Of a stretch of DNA of 64,000 nt, positions 12,775-24,249 are shown piece after piece. Where the stretch lies: assembly GCA_028023455.1 (NCBI GenBank), contig JAQFVV010012396.1, positions 8,162,085 to 8,226,084 of the forward strand. Reading direction: 5' to 3'. This DNA is from Epiperipatus broadwayi (lineage: Eukaryota > Onychophora > Udeonychophora > Euonychophora > Peripatidae). The translations under genes and the position numbers were made by a program. The notes under the pieces were generated by a model. It saw only the letters and a list, made by a program, of their open reading frames with translations, was not told the origin of the DNA and did no database searches. Each line of letters opens with the position of its first letter. Within the stretch, counting starts at the first letter, position 1.

Positions 12775-12880
12775 CGTTGGTGGTCGAGTGATCGGCACAG
12801 CTGCCTTACAAGCAATTGTCCTGGGTTTGCGGGTTCGCTTCCCGGCCGATGCTTTGACACATGAAAAAAAAACAGTTTTT
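12775..12880 (+). mobile_element. tRNA-derived SINE, copy 1
   Basis: The head contains an A-box-like GGTGGTCGAGTGATCGG, a CTGCCTTACAAGCAA anticodon-arm region and a B-box GGGTTCGCTTCCC, followed by CCGATGCT, ACACATG and a poly-A tail. A TGGYCGAGNGGT A-box and a long gap before the T arm are typical of class II tRNAs (Leu/Ser), so the head probably descends from one of these. Transcription by RNA polymerase III from the two internal boxes is expected. It lacks a tRNA 3' acceptor half, so it is not a working tRNA gene. Confidence 0.75.
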
Positions 12881-14487
12881 TTTTTTTAAATTATTTATAT
12901 TCCATCCAATCTACTATTTTTTTTTAGGGTTAATATATATTGTTTTTTTTTTTAATAAATAGATTATTAACTGTCAAATAATTTCATAATTAGTTGCTCA
13001 GGAGATTATGTGACCTTTGAGTACCAAAAGGATAGGTTGAACTTTGAACCAAGAATATTCATGTTTTTATCATGCTACTACTATTAAACTGCACAGACAA
13101 ATGTAAAATAGATTTAAATTGGTGGCACGCCATTTGATTTTGAGTAGCAAAGAGCTTCATTGAGTTTTAATCAGCATTCAAATCATATTTCTACTGTAAT
13201 AAATTGCAACGGGAAAAATAGTAATAACTTAAGACTCCTTGTTTTCTTTATTGTAAAGTTAATATAATTTTAAAAATAAATGAGAAAAAAATAAAAAAGT
13301 CAGAAGGCCTATAATAAGAATCAACTTTATATAACAACAAAAACTACAAGATTGTAAAATACTACATTAGGTAGAATTTTAAATATATATATAAAGAAGT
13401 TGCATGTAAAAATTAGGTTGATATTATGATAAAAGTAAATAACATTATAAGGCCCAATCCAAACAATTGAAATTTAATTAACATTTCAAAATAACCAATG
13501 TGGTATAAGCATTTTTCTAAAGAAAATTTTTAAAATGCATCTACTAAATTTATAATCTTGCTTGTATCTAGAATTAATTTTTTAAATTTATTTTAATTAC
13601 TAATATTACATTTTAACTGTAAAGTTGTATTTTTATGCAAAAAATCAATTGAAAAGTATAGTCTAACAATAAAATCCATGCATGTAACCCAAATGCTATG
13701 TGAAGAATTTACATAATTGTTTTAAAATGAAATTAAAACAATAGATAAAAATTGAGAAGCAATTAAGTTATTCCTGCATGATTTCATTAATTTCAAACAT
13801 AATAATGGCAACTTTGGAGGGTAAAACATTTTGGATTAATTCTAACTGAAGTATATATACACACTTCAACAAAAAAACTTCAACAAAACTGCTATTATAG
13901 GTTAATGAGAAAACTTCCGGGATTGTCAATTAATAGAAATTGATAATTTCTTAGTAACATCAAAATCTAAGGGTTATCTCTGTTTACATGGATATAAACT
14001 TATTTCTATTTTTTATTATAATAACAATCCATGAAAATATTTAATTTAATATATATATATATTTGAATATTCTCTGCTAAATATCAATCTTCTTCAAATA
14101 AATAAATAAAATCATTAAAAAAAGTTAATGATGTGAAGAAGTATTTCTGCTTAATTAGTTTTATTAGTTAGCCCAGACTATCAAAGCTCCTCAAATATCT
14201 CCATTATTTTTGATTATTCATCCCAGAAATTTGTACAATTCTTTGTACAATCTTAATGATGATGTTTTATCTTTTAAATAAAATATCAAAACTATTAAAT
14301 ACTGTTTATTAGGATAGAAATAATTATATTCTTATTAGCTCAGATTTAAAATTTTAATCTCAGTTAAAGACAAATATATTTACTCTTATATATTTTAATC
14401 ATGCATAACATTATTTTAATGCTTTTTTCATACACTTTAACATTAAACTCATTTTTTCATTCATTTGTTTGAAGAAAAGTAAGATTT
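12881..14487. other. A+T-rich non-coding DNA
   Basis: No supported feature. There are long homopolymer and short TA runs (for example 14048-14061) and no open frame of note. Confidence 0.6.
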
Positions 14488-14544
14488 AAACCACTAAACA
14501 TCACATGATCACCTTCTCTTATACTAGTACAATTGTTATTAAAC

Positions 14545-14826
14545 AAAAAAAACTCTCCATACCATAGTGCCACTCTGTGCCAACCAGAGTAATCAATGGA
14601 TGGCAGAAGGCTTGTGCATAAAATCCCTATCTAGTGCCTACTCATCCAATATCCCCAAAGTAGTTTCTGGCTTATGGCCTTCATCAGTGAGGCCACAAGC
14701 CAGAAACTAGTTTGGGGATATTGGATGAATAGGCACTAGATAGGGATTTTATGCACAAGCCTTCTGCCATCCATTGATTACTCTGGTTGGCACAGAGTGG
14801 CACTATGGTATGGAGATTTTTGCCTG
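14545..14826. repeat. Inverted pair of hammerhead-type family 1 repeats
   Basis: Two arms of about 135-145 bp face each other with almost no loop (left about 14545-14688, right about 14690-14826). Both carry the same element: CACTAGATAGGGATTTTATG, GCACAAGCCTTCTG, CCATCCATTGATTAC, CACTATGGTATGGAGA. The left arm, read on the minus strand, holds a complete hammerhead-like core; the right arm begins inside stem II. Other copies are at 21716-21885 and 23455-23555. Penelope-like elements and retrozymes carry such ribozymes in their terminal repeats, often in inverted arrangements. The long perfect pairing would form a strong hairpin or cruciform. Confidence 0.8.
14652..14693 (-). ncRNA. Hammerhead-ribozyme-like motif, family 1 copy A
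   Basis: In minus-strand order: CCTCA (14692-14688), CTGATGA (14687-14681), the 13-nt hairpin AGGCCATAAGCCA (14680-14668), GAAA (14667-14664), CTACTT, then TGGGGA (14657-14652). This fits a minimal type I hammerhead. Stem I is CCUCA with UGGGG, stem II is GGC/GCC with an A-A mismatch at its base, and stem III is very short, before a UH cleavage site. The right arm of the inverted repeat has the consensus palindrome CTAG after GAAA (14703-14710); here it is CTAC. Activity is uncertain because of the A-A and C-C mismatches. Confidence 0.6.
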
Positions 14827-14934
14827 TTTAAAAGTAATATTTAACAGTTTTTCATATGTACTTAATAAAATGCATGTCTAAAAAAAGAGGAAGATAAAAT
14901 AATTTCATGAGTGACTGAAATTTATAATAATAAA

Positions 14935-16620
14935 TATATCTTCATCATTTTCAACCATTATCAATCCACTGTGAGATGAATGTCTCTCCACATTGAATCT
15001 AGTTTCCCCAATCCATAGCACCTCTTCTCCACATCACAGTAGCAAAGTTTTTTATTTTATCTACCTACCTTACATGCAGTTTCTTTCTAAATCTTTTGGG
15101 ATCTAATTCAAAATCTTTTAAATCAAAACTTTAAATGTTTATTTATTATTTTTTCTAACAGTATCTCTAGCCTAGTTTCATTTCAGTCTCTTAATTCTTT
15201 CAATGAATTCAGTAACACCATTTTGTTTTGTCACCTATGTATTTTTATTTTGATCTCTTCTTGTTACTTATAACATACATCTCTTTATTATGTTGAATGG
15301 TCTGAAGCCACTATATTACTTTTTTGCTAAATGTCCAGGTCTTAGATTTATAAGCAAAAACTAATAAAATACATTTGTTAAATAATCTTCATTTTTGAAC
15401 ACATAAGTATATTTTATTTTAATTCTAAGTTATTTCTATTAAAAACACCCCATTTAAATTTAATTTTATGATTAATTTTAACCATTGTTTCAATCTGTAT
15501 TAATAACTTGGCCAAGGTATTTATAATTCTTAATTTCTAATTAATGATTTTTAAAGTTTTTTTTCTAAAAATACATTAAACATTACTTCAGTTTTTTTAG
15601 CATTTATCTTTAATCACATTTTATTACTTTCATCTGTAACTCTTGCAATATTTCCTAAAATTCTAAAACATTGTTTATAAAACAATTATATTATCTGGAA
15701 AATCTAAATGACTTAAATAATCCCTATTTACTTTTAATCCCATAATTTACAATTTTAACCCACAAAATACTTATTAAATTTTAAGTGCTAATAATTCTAA
15801 ATAAGAAAAGCTTCAGTATAGATGTATCTTAAAACTTGAGCTAAGCATTTTCAATATCTTAGGAATATAACACTTAGAATTTAATTACAATAGCAAAAGT
15901 TTATCAATTTACATATATAATTAAAATACTTATTGTAAAACTGATGTAAAAAGTCATCCTTTTTAATATCTTTGCTATTGCATTTTGATAAATATTCTTC
16001 AGAATATAACATTTTAGATCTATATGTTGATGTTCCAAAGCATTAATCATAATGTAAATGCTTATTGAATCATATGCTTTTCCATAATCTAAAAATCCAA
16101 AGTATAATGGCAATTCATATTCATTGGTCACTTCTACAACTTATTTTAATTTTTGAATGTGATTCATTGTCCTAAAACTGCTTATAAATCCAGCTTGTTC
16201 TTTTGGTTGGTTAAAAAACAAAGTTTTTTACAGTTATGTTGTAATTATCCTGGTAAAGGTTTTATATATAATTGATAAAAAAAACTGATGTTTGTAATTG
16301 CTAATATCTTCTTTATTACATTTTTTAAATATTAATATTAATACTGCATTCTTCCAATCATCTGGTATGTCTTTATCATTTAAACATTTGGTATATGAAT
16401 TTTCCAACAATTTTTCTATTACTTCACCCACGTATTTCTTTACATTAAAGATATTTAGCTTGTCTTTATTATTATATAATTTTTAGAGAACTCTTCAATG
16501 CATTTTCCATTTTATAATATCATTTTACTTTTTAGTAACAGTTTCATTTTCTTCTTTTCTTTAGCATAATAAATAATTATTAATAGTATTAATATATTTA
16601 TTTAAAGATATTTTTTTAAA
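14935..16620 (-). mobile_element. Second RTE/BovB LINE copy, 5'-truncated and heavily decayed
   Basis: This copy is read on the minus strand in the same order as the one at 5.1-10.8 kb. The frame 16431-16234 reads MGEVIEKLLENSYTKCL then DWKNAVLILIFKKCNKED and SNYKH, the RT fingers block. The frame 16131-15904 reads LYFGFLDYGKAYDSIS, RT motif A with its aspartate. Around 15700 the FADD box has become FPDN, so the active site is lost. The 3' end near 14940-14960 matches that of the first copy. Nothing upstream of the RT domain (no endonuclease) is present, as expected from incomplete reverse transcription. Divergence from the first copy is large, so this is an older insertion. Confidence 0.85.
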
Positions 16621-16899
16621 AAGTTGTAATTATTTATTATTACATTTATGAAAAAATATTTCATCTAATCTTCAGAGTTTGTTAAAAATAAGACTCATTC
16701 TTCATTTTTTGTATATATGATTTCAAATCATTTAAATTAAAACAATAGACAAAATTTATCTTATAATTTCAAAACTATATTAAAAAATAAGCTTATATAA
16801 TAACAAAGCTTAAAGAGAGAATAGTACCATTTTCTCTTTCATTATTTTTGATGTGATGTAATTTAGTGAAAGATAGTTATTTTAGTTCCAATTATAGTT

Positions 16900-17383
16900 A
16901 TCTAAAACAGGGGTGGTCAACTTTTGTGTTCATAAGATCTACTTTTTATTTTAAAAGTGTGTTGTGATTGACTTGTTGTCATAGGTGTAGTCTAAGTGGA
17001 GAGAGGTGTAAAATACATACTATTTTTATATATTACCTGTGTAAAAAATAATTATTTAATGGGCCAAAAAACTCATGTCCGGGGGAATTAAAGCAACATG
17101 AGTAATTATTAACAATATTTACTAATACAAATTAGCTAGATTAAGTCAAGATTAAAAATATTATTTTCAATAATGATACGAGTTAATGGACTTCATCTAT
17201 GTAGAATTGAAAAAAAAATTAGAACAAAAACAAAAATAACCAAAAAAACTTGAAAATCTTGACTTAATTTGTTTCACTTGTTACATGACAGCTCTTGCCA
17301 GATTGGCCTCGCGATCGACCAAAATTGGCTTCACAATCGACCGGTGGATCGCGATCGTTTTGTTCGCCACCCCTGATCTAAAA
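16900..17383. mobile_element. hAT-type MITE, copy 1 (element 16908-17375)
   Basis: The element begins CAGGGGTGGTCAAC and ends with the inverted GTTCGCCACCCCTG, a terminal inverted repeat matching at 12 of 14 positions. It is flanked by an exact 8-bp duplication ATCTAAAA (16900-16907 and 17376-17383). CAGNGG termini with 8-bp duplications define hAT transposons. The 468-bp interior has no open frame and carries CpG-rich blocks (GCGATCGACC, GGATCGCGATCG) near the right end. It would need a transposase supplied elsewhere. Confidence 0.9.
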
Positions 17384-17820
17384 GATATCATTATTGAGGT
17401 TATATAATTGCTTCTTGTAGATTAACTAGATGAAATATATCTTAATTTAGTTGATGTAAAGTTTGTATTGAGTTCAATTGCATTCATCTTCAAAATAAAT
17501 GAATATATAATTCATTTATTTAGTTATTAATAAAATGAAAATTTAAAAAAATGCTATTGGCGTAATTGTAATTTAATATATCTTACTATAGTTTTTTTTT
17601 TCCCATAGTCATGTTGATTAAACAAAAAGTGTTATATCAATGTTTTGAATGTTATTTCTCCTAATATTCATTATATTAGACAAATAATAATTGGATATAC
17701 AATAGACCACTGCTTCTCAATCTTTCTACAATTGCACAATCCTTAGCAGTCATTATCACAAATTATATCTTACTTATTAATAATTTGTTAAGTGCATACT
17801 CTTTACATAAGTAATACATA
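17384..17820. other. A+T-rich non-coding DNA
   Basis: Nothing recognisable apart from poly-T runs. Confidence 0.5.
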
Positions 17821-17975
17821 TTAAGGCTATAACTTTAAGACTATGCACCTAGATGCGACAGTAGGGACCTCTACAAATCTTAACATAAGATTGTGTCTTT
17901 TAAAATTAATCTTGTGTTAAGATTTGTAGAGGTCCCTCTGTCGTATCTAGTGACATAGTCTTAATATATATATAT
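17821..17975. repeat. Hairpin MITE, copy 1
   Basis: Arms 17834-17890 and 17910-17964 are inverted copies with the shared core TTAAGACTATG, GCGACAGTAGGGACCTCTAC and AAATCTTAACA around a 19-bp loop. The core (GCGAYAGTAGGGACCTCTAC) and the TTAAGGCYATA edge reappear at 63354-63499, so this is a dispersed family. It has no coding capacity. Confidence 0.75.
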
Positions 17976-19513
17976 TACATACTTATTAGTAAAATGTTTA
18001 TAATTAATATCATTTCACATTTACAAATTGAAAATGTAAATAAATAATCCTATAATAGTATTAAATAGGTTAGAATTGAAAAACAACTGAGTATATATAT
18101 ATGATCAAAACTTAAAAGGTACAATGAATTCGCATAAAAAAAATACGTCATTGATAATATAAAAAAAATTACACATCACATTAATTAATTGACTATGTGT
18201 CTTTTTCTATCATTATTCACCTTTTTTGTGAACCCATAAAAGTCAGAAATTTATTCCTGGAGATACGTATACCACAACGTGAAAATCTCTACAATAATAG
18301 TCTTAGCATTACAGCTAATTTTGTTATTTATTTTGAAAAAATACTCGGTTAAAATGAAAACTGTTATATATGGTTTAAATGTTATTTTTCAAACTTACAG
18401 AATTTTTGCAATTTAAAGTACTTTTATTATTTAAAAAAAAAAACTTAATTATCGAAGAATTTGTAAGCATTTTAATATTATAAGGATGCAACGTTTACTT
18501 TATTTTGATATTTATTTAAAACAGACAAACAAACAAAAAAAAAGAAATGTCAAATTTTAATTCCACGATCTTAATTTATCCGAAGAAAAATAAACATTTT
18601 TAATATTTAATTTAAAGTATTGTTTGTAATTTAAGATTGTAGTCTAGTTTCAATTATATTTTTCGGTATAATTTTAAGTTTGCAATTTGATATATTTATT
18701 TATATGATTTTAAATTATAATTACTTTTAATAGTAAACAGTCTAATAAAAAACTCAAAATTTTATTTAAAAAAATAATCTTTATTAAATAAATAAAATGT
18801 TCAGCTTGTCTTACCTTTTAAATAATGTTTCCTGTTTTTGTTTTTCAACCTTTCTTTTAACTTTTCCTTTATATCTACATTTTTCAACAAAATTATTTAA
18901 GAAGTTGGGCATACCAGCTGGTCTCAAAACATGTCTGTAAAGTCAAAGTGCATGAACTTAAGCCAAGTTAATTGAAATTACTATTTATTGTAAGATTACT
19001 TTTTTGATTTAATGATATTTTAATATTACAATTGCTTGATAAGAAATAAGTGAAATAAATTATTTAAAATCAGAAAAATATTGTATATTTAGTGTGTGTA
19101 TATGCATGTACATATATATGAATAGATCTTATGGTGATCCATGCATACATCATACCTTTACTTGCAAATTTTTTAGGTAGCTAAGAATTTCCTTACAAGG
19201 TTTAAGATTTTTTTTAAGATATGCAGTTTTTACCCAATCCAATTGTCTATTCAATTATTGTTACTAAATGTTTATCTAGCTATTTTTAGCTAGATGATTA
19301 AAATTACACACAAAAAAAAATCAAAAATATTAATTAAACAAGAATAGCTAAACCTGATATTTAAGGTTTTCTTTTTTTTAGTCCTCCTTGTGGAAGGATA
19401 TTGAACAAGTTTTTATCATTTGGACAATTTTCTAATGCTGTTTGTTTTTATTTCTATAGGTACTATCTGTTGTTTCATACCACCTAGAGCCAACTGATTA
19501 AATTGAATATATG
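17976..19513. other. A+T-rich non-coding DNA
   Basis: No supported gene or repeat. Dense poly-A/T tracts occur around 18430-18560. Confidence 0.6.
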
Positions 19514-20006
19514 ATCTAGAACAGAGGTAGCCAACTTTTGTGTTCATAGGATCTACTTTTTATTTTGAAAATGTGTTGTGATCGACTTGTCGTCATAGGC
19601 ATAGCCTAAGTGGAGGGAGGTGTGAAATACATACTATTTTTATATATCTGCCTAGTAAAAAATAACAATTATTTAACGGGCCAAAAAACTCATGACGGGG
19701 GGGGGGGGTTTAAAGCAACATGAGTAATTAATTATTAACAATATTTATTAATTCAAATTAGCTACATTAAATCAAGATTTAAAATATTATTTTCAATAAT
19801 GATACGGCTTAGTGGACTTCACCTATCTAGAATTGAAAAAAAAATTAGAACAAAAACAAAAATAACAAAAAACTTGAAAATGTTGACTTAATTTGTTTTA
19901 CTCGTTACCCGACAGCTCTTGCCAGATTGGCCTCACGATCGACCAAAAATGGCTTTGCGATCGACCGGTGGATCACGATCGGCTTGTTGGACATCCTGAT
20001 CTAGAA
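19514..20006. mobile_element. hAT-type MITE, copy 2 (element 19522-19998)
   Basis: This is the same family and orientation as 16908-17375. It starts CAGAGGTAGCCAAC, ends in GTTGGACATCCTG and is flanked by an exact 8-bp duplication ATCTAGAA (19514-19521 and 19999-20006). Most of the interior aligns, including AAAACTCATG, the GATCGACC blocks and the AATTGAAAAAAAAATTAG stretch. It differs by a G homopolymer (near 19698-19708) and scattered substitutions. The terminal bases have decayed more than in copy 1. No open frame. Confidence 0.9.
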
Positions 20007-21395
20007 TATCAAAATACTTCAAAAAACTTATTGTAAATTTAGATATAAGATGTCATATTTTCTCAAATGTAAACTATGATAATACAAATCTCATAAAACC
20101 AGATTAACACTTTATATATACATATTAAAATATAGATTTTTAAGAGATTATAAACATAAATAAATTATCTGAGTTCATTCATGAACATTTTTACTGTGTT
20201 GCATTAGCCATCAACTGTAAAAAATGTTATTAATAATTCAATTGATGGCTGATGCAATTCAGCCAAAATGTTGGTACAATAGTATGAAGAATCATATACA
20301 GATGCACCTGTATAATATGTCAGATACCAATATAAATAAATGTTATTGTGTTAGAATTTATATAGTATAAAATACATATTAATGTTGTAAGAAATATTAT
20401 AACAAACTACTGTTAAAGACATGACAACTGTGGCCACTATAATCACTTGAACATACAATTAGTTGTCTTAATCTGACTTATTATATTAAGTAATTGAGAT
20501 GTATAATGTCAAAACTCTAGCAGGCTTGATGTAAAATAAGATATTATGTATTAAACAACTTATGAATTGTAAATTAAGATTCACAGCATTGATTTCAAAG
20601 ATTCTCTTTTAGAAGATAATTTGAAAAGCAAATATTTTTAAATGCTCTAACAATATGCAATCTTAAAATTTGAAAGTTGTGTAAGCATGAGAAATTAATG
20701 AATACCAGATGGGTGGCAAACATATTTGTGTATTAATTTCTGCTACTATGCCTTCATCAGTAAAGAATATTGGTAATATTTGCATTGATACAAAAGCCAC
20801 CTTTATTTATACTATTCAAAATAATTATTTGGAAGTTTAAATCCTAAGGTTTTAAATGTAAAACAATGTATATATTATATCAAAACTATATATATATTTG
20901 TAAATACATGACTCTTCTAGTATTACATTTAACATTTGTATTAACAATACTAAATAAATTTATATTATTTGTTTTTAAAATCATCTGTACAAACATAAAT
21001 AATCAATAGATTGCTTATTCTTACATAAATAGCTCAGGAGTTAACTGATACAGAAAGTATTGCTTATGTATTTCATAGATGGTTTTGAAATAGAGTGATT
21101 AGAATGGAATACTACAGTTTATGCAGTTTCAAATAAACTTAATAATTCATCATTTTTATTCATTTATATAAACATTTTATTTCAGTGATATCAACTTTTT
21201 ATGACTATTGTTGAAGTATTTTGTCAAATTTTTTATTTGTAAAAACAATTTGTTTCTAAATACTTTGCAAAAACATAAAAGTAAACATTTATTATCTATG
21301 TTTTATGAAGTCAAAAGAAAACAGGAGGTTATAATAATTATCTGAGGTAATTTTAAATACTAATTCAATTATATATATTTTGTTTTGTATTGATA
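20007..21395. other. Non-coding DNA with a small hairpin and an isolated hammerhead-like core
   Basis: A short imperfect inverted repeat lies at about 20200-20265 (TTGCATTAGCCATCAACTG against CAATTGATGGCTGATGCAA). A CUGAUGA...GAAA pair is at 20736-20760 on the minus strand. No coding signal. Confidence 0.5.
20736..20760 (-). ncRNA. Weak hammerhead-like core
   Basis: The minus strand reads CTGATGA, 13 nt (AGGCATAGTAGCA), then GAAAT. The spacing equals that of family 1, and both conserved boxes are perfect, but stem II has at most two good pairs and I see no stem I partner. It is probably a decayed relative. Confidence 0.25.
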
Positions 21396-21397
21396 TG

Positions 21398-21490
21398 TTT
21401 TTTTCCATATGTCATAGCATCAGTCGGGAGGCGAACCCACAACCATCTGCAACCAACTACTTGCTTGCAAGGCAGCTACTTCTATCATTA
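21398..21490 (-). mobile_element. tRNA-derived SINE, copy 2
   Basis: Reverse orientation. The plus strand shows CATAGCATCAG, then GGGAGGCGAACCC (the B-box complement), then TTGCTTGCAAGGCAGCT (anticodon-arm region). It matches the copies at 12775, 39233, 32768 and 51288. The A-box end is truncated or diverged. Confidence 0.7.
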
Positions 21491-21699
21491 AATAATCCAA
21501 CATATAAATACAACTATAATGCCATCATTGCAAACCTTCAAGCAAACAATTCTTTGTTTTGTCTTATTAGCAGGGTTTTTTCTAATGAAAATTTATAAAT
21601 GAATTCAAAGTTCCAAACTTTTTAGTCACATTCCTCATTCTAAAAATAATTCAGTGTTAGTTGTTCCCTATTTTCTTTAATTCTCATGATCAATCAAAA

Positions 21700-21885
21700 C
21701 TAAACATCATATGATCACCAAAGCTCCTCACTGATGAAAGCCACAAGCTAGAAACTGATCTGGGAATATTGAATGAGTATGCACTAGATAGGGATTTTAT
21801 GCACAAGCCTTCTGGCATCCATTGATTACTCTGGATTGCATTGAGTGGCACTACTCTATGAAGAGTTTTGCCTGATTTAATATCA
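21700..21885 (+). repeat. Hammerhead-type family 1 repeat, copy B
   Basis: The plus-strand order is AACATCATATGATCACC (also near 14497 and 62580), TCCTCA, the hammerhead-like core, GGGAATATTGAATGAG, CACTAGATAGGGATTTTATG, CACAAGCCTTCTGGC and a terminal GAGTTTTGCCTG. This is the most complete single copy of the family. It is short, with no open frame, so it is a non-autonomous or 5'-truncated Penelope/retrozyme-like unit. Confidence 0.75.
21725..21766 (+). ncRNA. Hammerhead-ribozyme-like motif, family 1 copy B
   Basis: TCCTCA (21725-21730), CTGATGA (21731-21737), hairpin AAGC-CACAA-GCTA (21738-21750), GAAA (21751-21754), CTGATC, then TGGGAA (21761-21766). Stem II pairs AGC with GCT, while copy A pairs GGC with GCC: a compensatory change. 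Stem I pairs five of six. The triplet before the predicted cleavage is AUC, which satisfies the NUH rule. Position 16.2 is A rather than G, so stem III is weakened. Confidence 0.6.
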
Positions 21886-23450
21886 ATCAAAACTACTTTA
21901 AAGTTATTGTAAATGCAGGGTCATCAATCTTAATTTAGCTATCACCCATATTTGTACTCTTATTAATAGTATAATTCCCCTATGGCTCACCAATGCTGTT
22001 CAAATAACTAATAATTTCACACAAAAAAGGATTTATACAAAGTGAATAATAAATTTAAATAAATTTGAAAAATAAAATATATTTAATTTATTTTTAACTT
22101 CAAATTATTAATTAAGTTATTTAAGGCCCAAGCAACTCTGCAAAAAAAAAGTTTAAACACTTGTTACATATATATATAGTAATCTATAGTTTTTCTTTTA
22201 ACATCTGGACAATACTCACTACCTATCTGAGAGCTTTAAATGCCCACTAATGGGAAGTAGGAACCAGGTTGATTACCAGTGGTATAAATACAACAATACA
22301 ATTGTTTTGGTTTGTTTTCTCCTGTTATTTATTTTACTATTTACTTCTTTCTTACAAAAAAAAACTAAACTTTTTTAGAGTAAAAATATTTATATTATTT
22401 ATTAGTGAACAAACATAGAAAGAATTTATTATTACATAATATTAAATCAGAATTAGTTTCTGAAAAATGGGCATATTTTGCTTTTCAACATTGTTAGTTT
22501 TGGAAACATTGTATCACAAATATAGAATAAAACAAATATTATAGTATTCATATATATTTAAAAACTCATAAAATTATCTTTGAAATTCAATTTTCAATAA
22601 TGTTACCACACAACTAATTTGGTCTTAGGAAAATTAATCCCATTCATTTTTCTAAAAATCCAAGTTTTTAATTTTTGAAACAATTTCATCAGATTTTTGC
22701 AGAGTTTTTATATAAATTCTTATAAATATCATTAATTATATTTTTAGTAATTTGAAATAATTCAGTGAATTCCTAAAGATACTGAAACATGTATATTTAC
22801 AAGAATGAAATGGTTGGTTTTAAAAAATATTTTATTTTAGAAAAGCAAATATATCATTACCCATTATTAACATTTAAGTGCCAACTACAAGAAAAGTTAT
22901 AAAAATCTTTTTTCCAGGATGCCCACTACAAATTATTTTGTAATTGAATGGTTTAAGATTTTCTTTTAAATTTCTATTGTCAAAGTTATTAGTAAAAAAC
23001 TAGAATGAATGTAGATCAATAATAAAAATATTATTATCAGAAACACAAATCTATATTCACATAAAAAGAAGACAATGAACCAAAAAAGAATTTCAGACTT
23101 TTTATTTATTTAGCAAAATAAAAAAGATAGATATTATTTATTAATAAATAAATAAATAAAAGATTTAGTTTTAATTATTTATAAATAAATATTTTTTTGG
23201 ATGTTTTAATATTTAAAAATATTCTTACATAATACATGCAAACATTTTATAATTTTATGTTAGAATTAAGTGTATTACTTATTTATTATTTATCATAAAT
23301 ATTTATTCATTTATTAATACACATTTTAACTAATTATTTATATTTAAATAAATAAAAATAGACTAGTGAATTACTTTTTTTTTATTTCCAAATTTATAAA
23401 GATTTTTTTAGTTCACTGATCCTAAGATTTAGGTGCAGTGCTCTCGGATT
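21886..23450. other. A+T-rich non-coding DNA
   Basis: No supported gene. A block at 22200-22295 is slightly less A+T-rich but matches nothing I recognise. Confidence 0.6.
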
Positions 23451-23454
23451 TAAG

Positions 23455-23555
23455 GTTCCTCACTGACGATGGCCACAAGCCTTCTGACATCCATTGATTA
23501 CTCTGGCTTGCACTGAGTGGCAATATGTATAGAGAGTTTTGCCTGTTTTAATTGC
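23455..23555 (+). repeat. Hammerhead-type family 1 repeat, copy C, internally deleted
   Basis: It starts TTCCTCACTGACGATGGCCA and jumps at CACAAGCC directly to TTCTGACATCCATTGATTAC. The whole stretch from the GAAA box to the second CACAAGCC (about 65 bp in other copies) is missing. CACAAGCC occurs at both ends of the missing part, so the deletion probably arose between these direct repeats. Its stem II opening TGGC provides the base that would restore a full 4-bp stem with GCCA of other copies. Confidence 0.75.
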
Positions 23556-24240
23556 CAACTATTACATACATTTTATTTATGTATTAGATTAATTAAGTTA
23601 TTCATTTATTGACTTCAACTTCACTATCTTTTTCTCATTTTATTTAATAAATTGTGTAACATATCAGGAATATAACAATAACAAGAATATAACATAATAG
23701 ATAACAGTTGAAATTAATGCAAACAAATATTTACAGAAATACTTACAATAAAATAAAAGTAAAAAAGATAATACTTCCAAATCTTTACTTAGTCCAACAG
23801 AAAAATGGAAGCTACAATTCTTTTATATCATTTTATTTATATATATATTTTCTAGAAAATATTGTGTTAGGAATGATTTTTCAATGATTGATATAATAAA
23901 ATATTTGAAGAATAAATTAGAATCTAGAAAAGATAGCATTTCTTACAATATAGATTTTCGTGATGCTTTTATTTAAAATGTGGCAGTTTTGACTGGTTAT
24001 GGCAGATTTTTTTCAGATATTTAACTTATTTTTCAATCTGAAAACCAAAGTAGAAGTGATAAACTGAGGTTACAAAAATACTGATGACAGAAGTTAATGA
24101 TACATTGATCACATTGACTTGTTTAGATTTGGGGAGAAACATCCTATTTGATAAGGTTAAAACAGATTTTTGTAATCTTAAAAACAGATGAAATCTTTTG
24201 AAGATTTTTATATGATAATAATGTGTTAGTTATAAAAATA
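23556..24240. other. A+T-rich non-coding DNA
   Basis: No clear signal. The last part, after about 23900, may be the unrecognisable 5' side of the LINE that follows. Confidence 0.5.
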
Positions 24241-24249
24241 TCAAAACAT

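Noticed and set aside
12775-12880. A functional tRNA gene
   Set aside because: The acceptor stem does not close, the anticodon stem has a mismatch, and the sequence is one of five dispersed copies ending in poly-A; it is a SINE.
16298-16486. Plus-strand frame across the second RTE copy
   Set aside because: Antisense shadow of the RT fingers block.
20200-20300. A TTGATGG, hairpin, AAAAT series resembling family 3 hammerheads
   Set aside because: The A of CUGAUGA at the base of stem II is missing, the GAAA box is AAAA and no second copy supports the fold.
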